From an uncultured Elusimicrobia bacterium (GTDB lineage Bacteria > Elusimicrobiota > Elusimicrobia > UBA1565 > UBA9628): 5,912 bases of DNA. The position numbers and the translations under genes were made by a program. The stretch's first letter is position 1, and each line of letters begins with the position of its first letter. Of the stretch, positions 5,261 through 5,912 are shown piece after piece. The DNA is taken from assembly GCA_903874575.1 (NCBI GenBank), contig CAIQSZ010000171.1, positions 1 to 5,912 on the forward strand, in the 5' to 3' direction. The notes beneath the pieces were generated by a model that made no database searches, was not told the origin of the DNA, and saw only the letters and a program-made list of their open reading frames with translations.

Positions 5261-5912
5261 CTACGCCGACTCGGCGGCCGCGCGTATAAGGCGCGCGGTC
5301 TCCTCCCAGTCCAGGCATGCGTCGGTCACCGAGACGCCGTAGCGCAGCTTCCCGTGCTCCTTGGGATCCTTCGGGATGTCCTGACGGCCGTCGTGGAGGT
5401 TGCTTTCCACCATCAGGCCGGCGATGGGCGAGGCGCCGCCTCGGACTTGCTCCATGACGGCGTCGAACACGGCGGGTTGGCGGCGGTGATCCTTCTCGGA
5501 GTTGCCGTGACTGCAGTCCACCATGAGGCGGGGGGCGAGTCCCGCCAGTTTCAGAGTGTCGGATACGCGGAGCACGGAGGCGCGGTCGAAGTTCGTCTGC
5601 CGGCCGCCGCGCAGGACGACATGGCAGTCCTGATTCCCGCGCGTGCGGTACACGGAGACGCGGCCGTCGGGGTCCACGCCCAGGAAGTGGTGCGGCGCCG
5701 CGGCGGACTTGATGGCGTCGATGGCGACTTGCACGGAGCCGTCCGTTCCGTTCTTGAAGCCGACGGGGGTGGACAGGCCGCTGGCCAACTCGCGGTGGGT
5801 CTGAGACTCCGTGGTGCGCGCGCCGATCGCGTGCCAGCTGATGAGCTCCGAAAGATATTGGGGGGAGATGGGATCCAGCGCCTCGGTCGCGGCCGGCAGG
5901 CCCAATTCGGCC
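5261..5912 (-). CDS. aroG: DAHP synthase, class I AroF/G/H type, C-terminal part (runs off the right edge)
   Basis: Condenses phosphoenolpyruvate and erythrose 4-phosphate to DAHP, the first step of the shikimate pathway. About 216 C-terminal residues are visible; roughly the first 135, including the Cys metal ligand, lie outside. Counting from the codon at 5905-5903, the visible conserved residues are R30 (GARTTES), K51 (GFKNGTDG), H133 (CSHGNS), E167 (MVESN) and D195 (VTDAC). These match E. coli AroG R165, K186, H268, E302 and D326 (numbering recalled), with a 4-residue insertion before the last. Feedback-site positions D146, P150 and S180 of AroG are kept as D11, P15 and S45, but S211 is G76. 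The isozyme letter is therefore arbitrary; aroF or aroH would fit equally. It is convergent with pheA, 3 bp apart. TTG 5905 is an internal leucine, not a start. Confidence 0.95.
   Translation of the reverse strand, partial: AELGLPAATEALDPISPQYLSELISWHAIGARTTESQTHRELASGLSTPVGFKNGTDGSVQVAIDAIKSAAAPHHFLGVDPDGRVSVYRTRGNQDCHVVLRGGRQTNFDRASVLRVSDTLKLAGLAPRLMVDCSHGNSEKDHRRQPAVFDAVMEQVRGGASPIAGLMVESNLHDGRQDIPKDPKEHGKLRYGVSVTDACLDWEETARLIRAAAESA
5276..5300. other. GC-rich hairpin just past the pheA stop (weak terminator candidate)
   Basis: A perfect 7-bp inverted repeat, CCGCGCG (5278-5284) and CGCGCGG (5292-5298), encloses the 7-nt loop TATAAGG. One G-T pair and one G-C pair extend the stem. It starts about 20 bp after the pheA stop, inside the 3' end of the opposing DAHP synthase gene. 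No T-run follows on either strand, so it is not a standard intrinsic terminator. It could pause polymerase or protect the 3' end, or simply reflect GC-rich codons. Confidence 0.25.

Noticed and set aside
5903..5905. TTG as a start codon for the DAHP synthase
   Set aside because: It falls in the middle of the conserved barrel, just before GLPAATE, and the frame continues open to the window edge, so the gene is truncated by the window.

Overview
This is GC-rich bacterial chromosome carrying ordinary primary-metabolism genes packed almost without gaps. I see no mobile element, CRISPR array, tRNA or rRNA. The organism cannot be named from the sequence. The high GC, frequent GTG/TTG starts and an unfused chorismate mutase point to a GC-rich bacterium outside the usual enterobacterial arrangement, in which chorismate mutase is fused to TyrA or PheA. 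Any phylum assignment would be a guess.

Layout. Two leftward genes occupy the left third: the N-terminal part of a peptide deformylase (1-409, running off the left edge) and, upstream of it, a complete M1-family aminopeptidase of the leukotriene A4 hydrolase type (414-2201). A 75-bp divergent intergenic region (2202-2276) holds a Shine-Dalgarno for the aminopeptidase, a perfect 12-bp palindrome and a -10-like TATGAT. From 2277 four rightward genes overlap head to tail: AroQ-type chorismate mutase (2277-2564), class I (Ib-like) aminotransferase (2551-3699), TyrA-type prephenate/arogenate dehydrogenase (3696-4424) and PheA-type prephenate dehydratase with an ACT domain (4421-5257). Three bases after the pheA stop, a convergent leftward gene begins at its stop codon. 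It is the C-terminal part of a class I (AroF/G/H-type) DAHP synthase (5261 to the right edge).

How they work together. DAHP synthase commits carbon to the shikimate pathway. The four-gene operon takes its end product, chorismate, to phenylalanine and tyrosine: mutase to prephenate, aminotransferase (on prephenate, or on the final keto acids), dehydrogenase toward tyrosine, dehydratase toward phenylalanine. Overlaps of 14, 4 and 4 bp imply translational coupling. The deformylase and aminopeptidase could both act on N-termini or peptides, but that link is only inferred from position.

The window does not look like a novel system. The points most worth a second look are the possible arogenate route, the complete LTA4H-like catalytic set in the bacterial aminopeptidase, a Gly in place of the E. 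coli AroG Ser211 in the DAHP synthase, and a possibly leaderless start for the operon.
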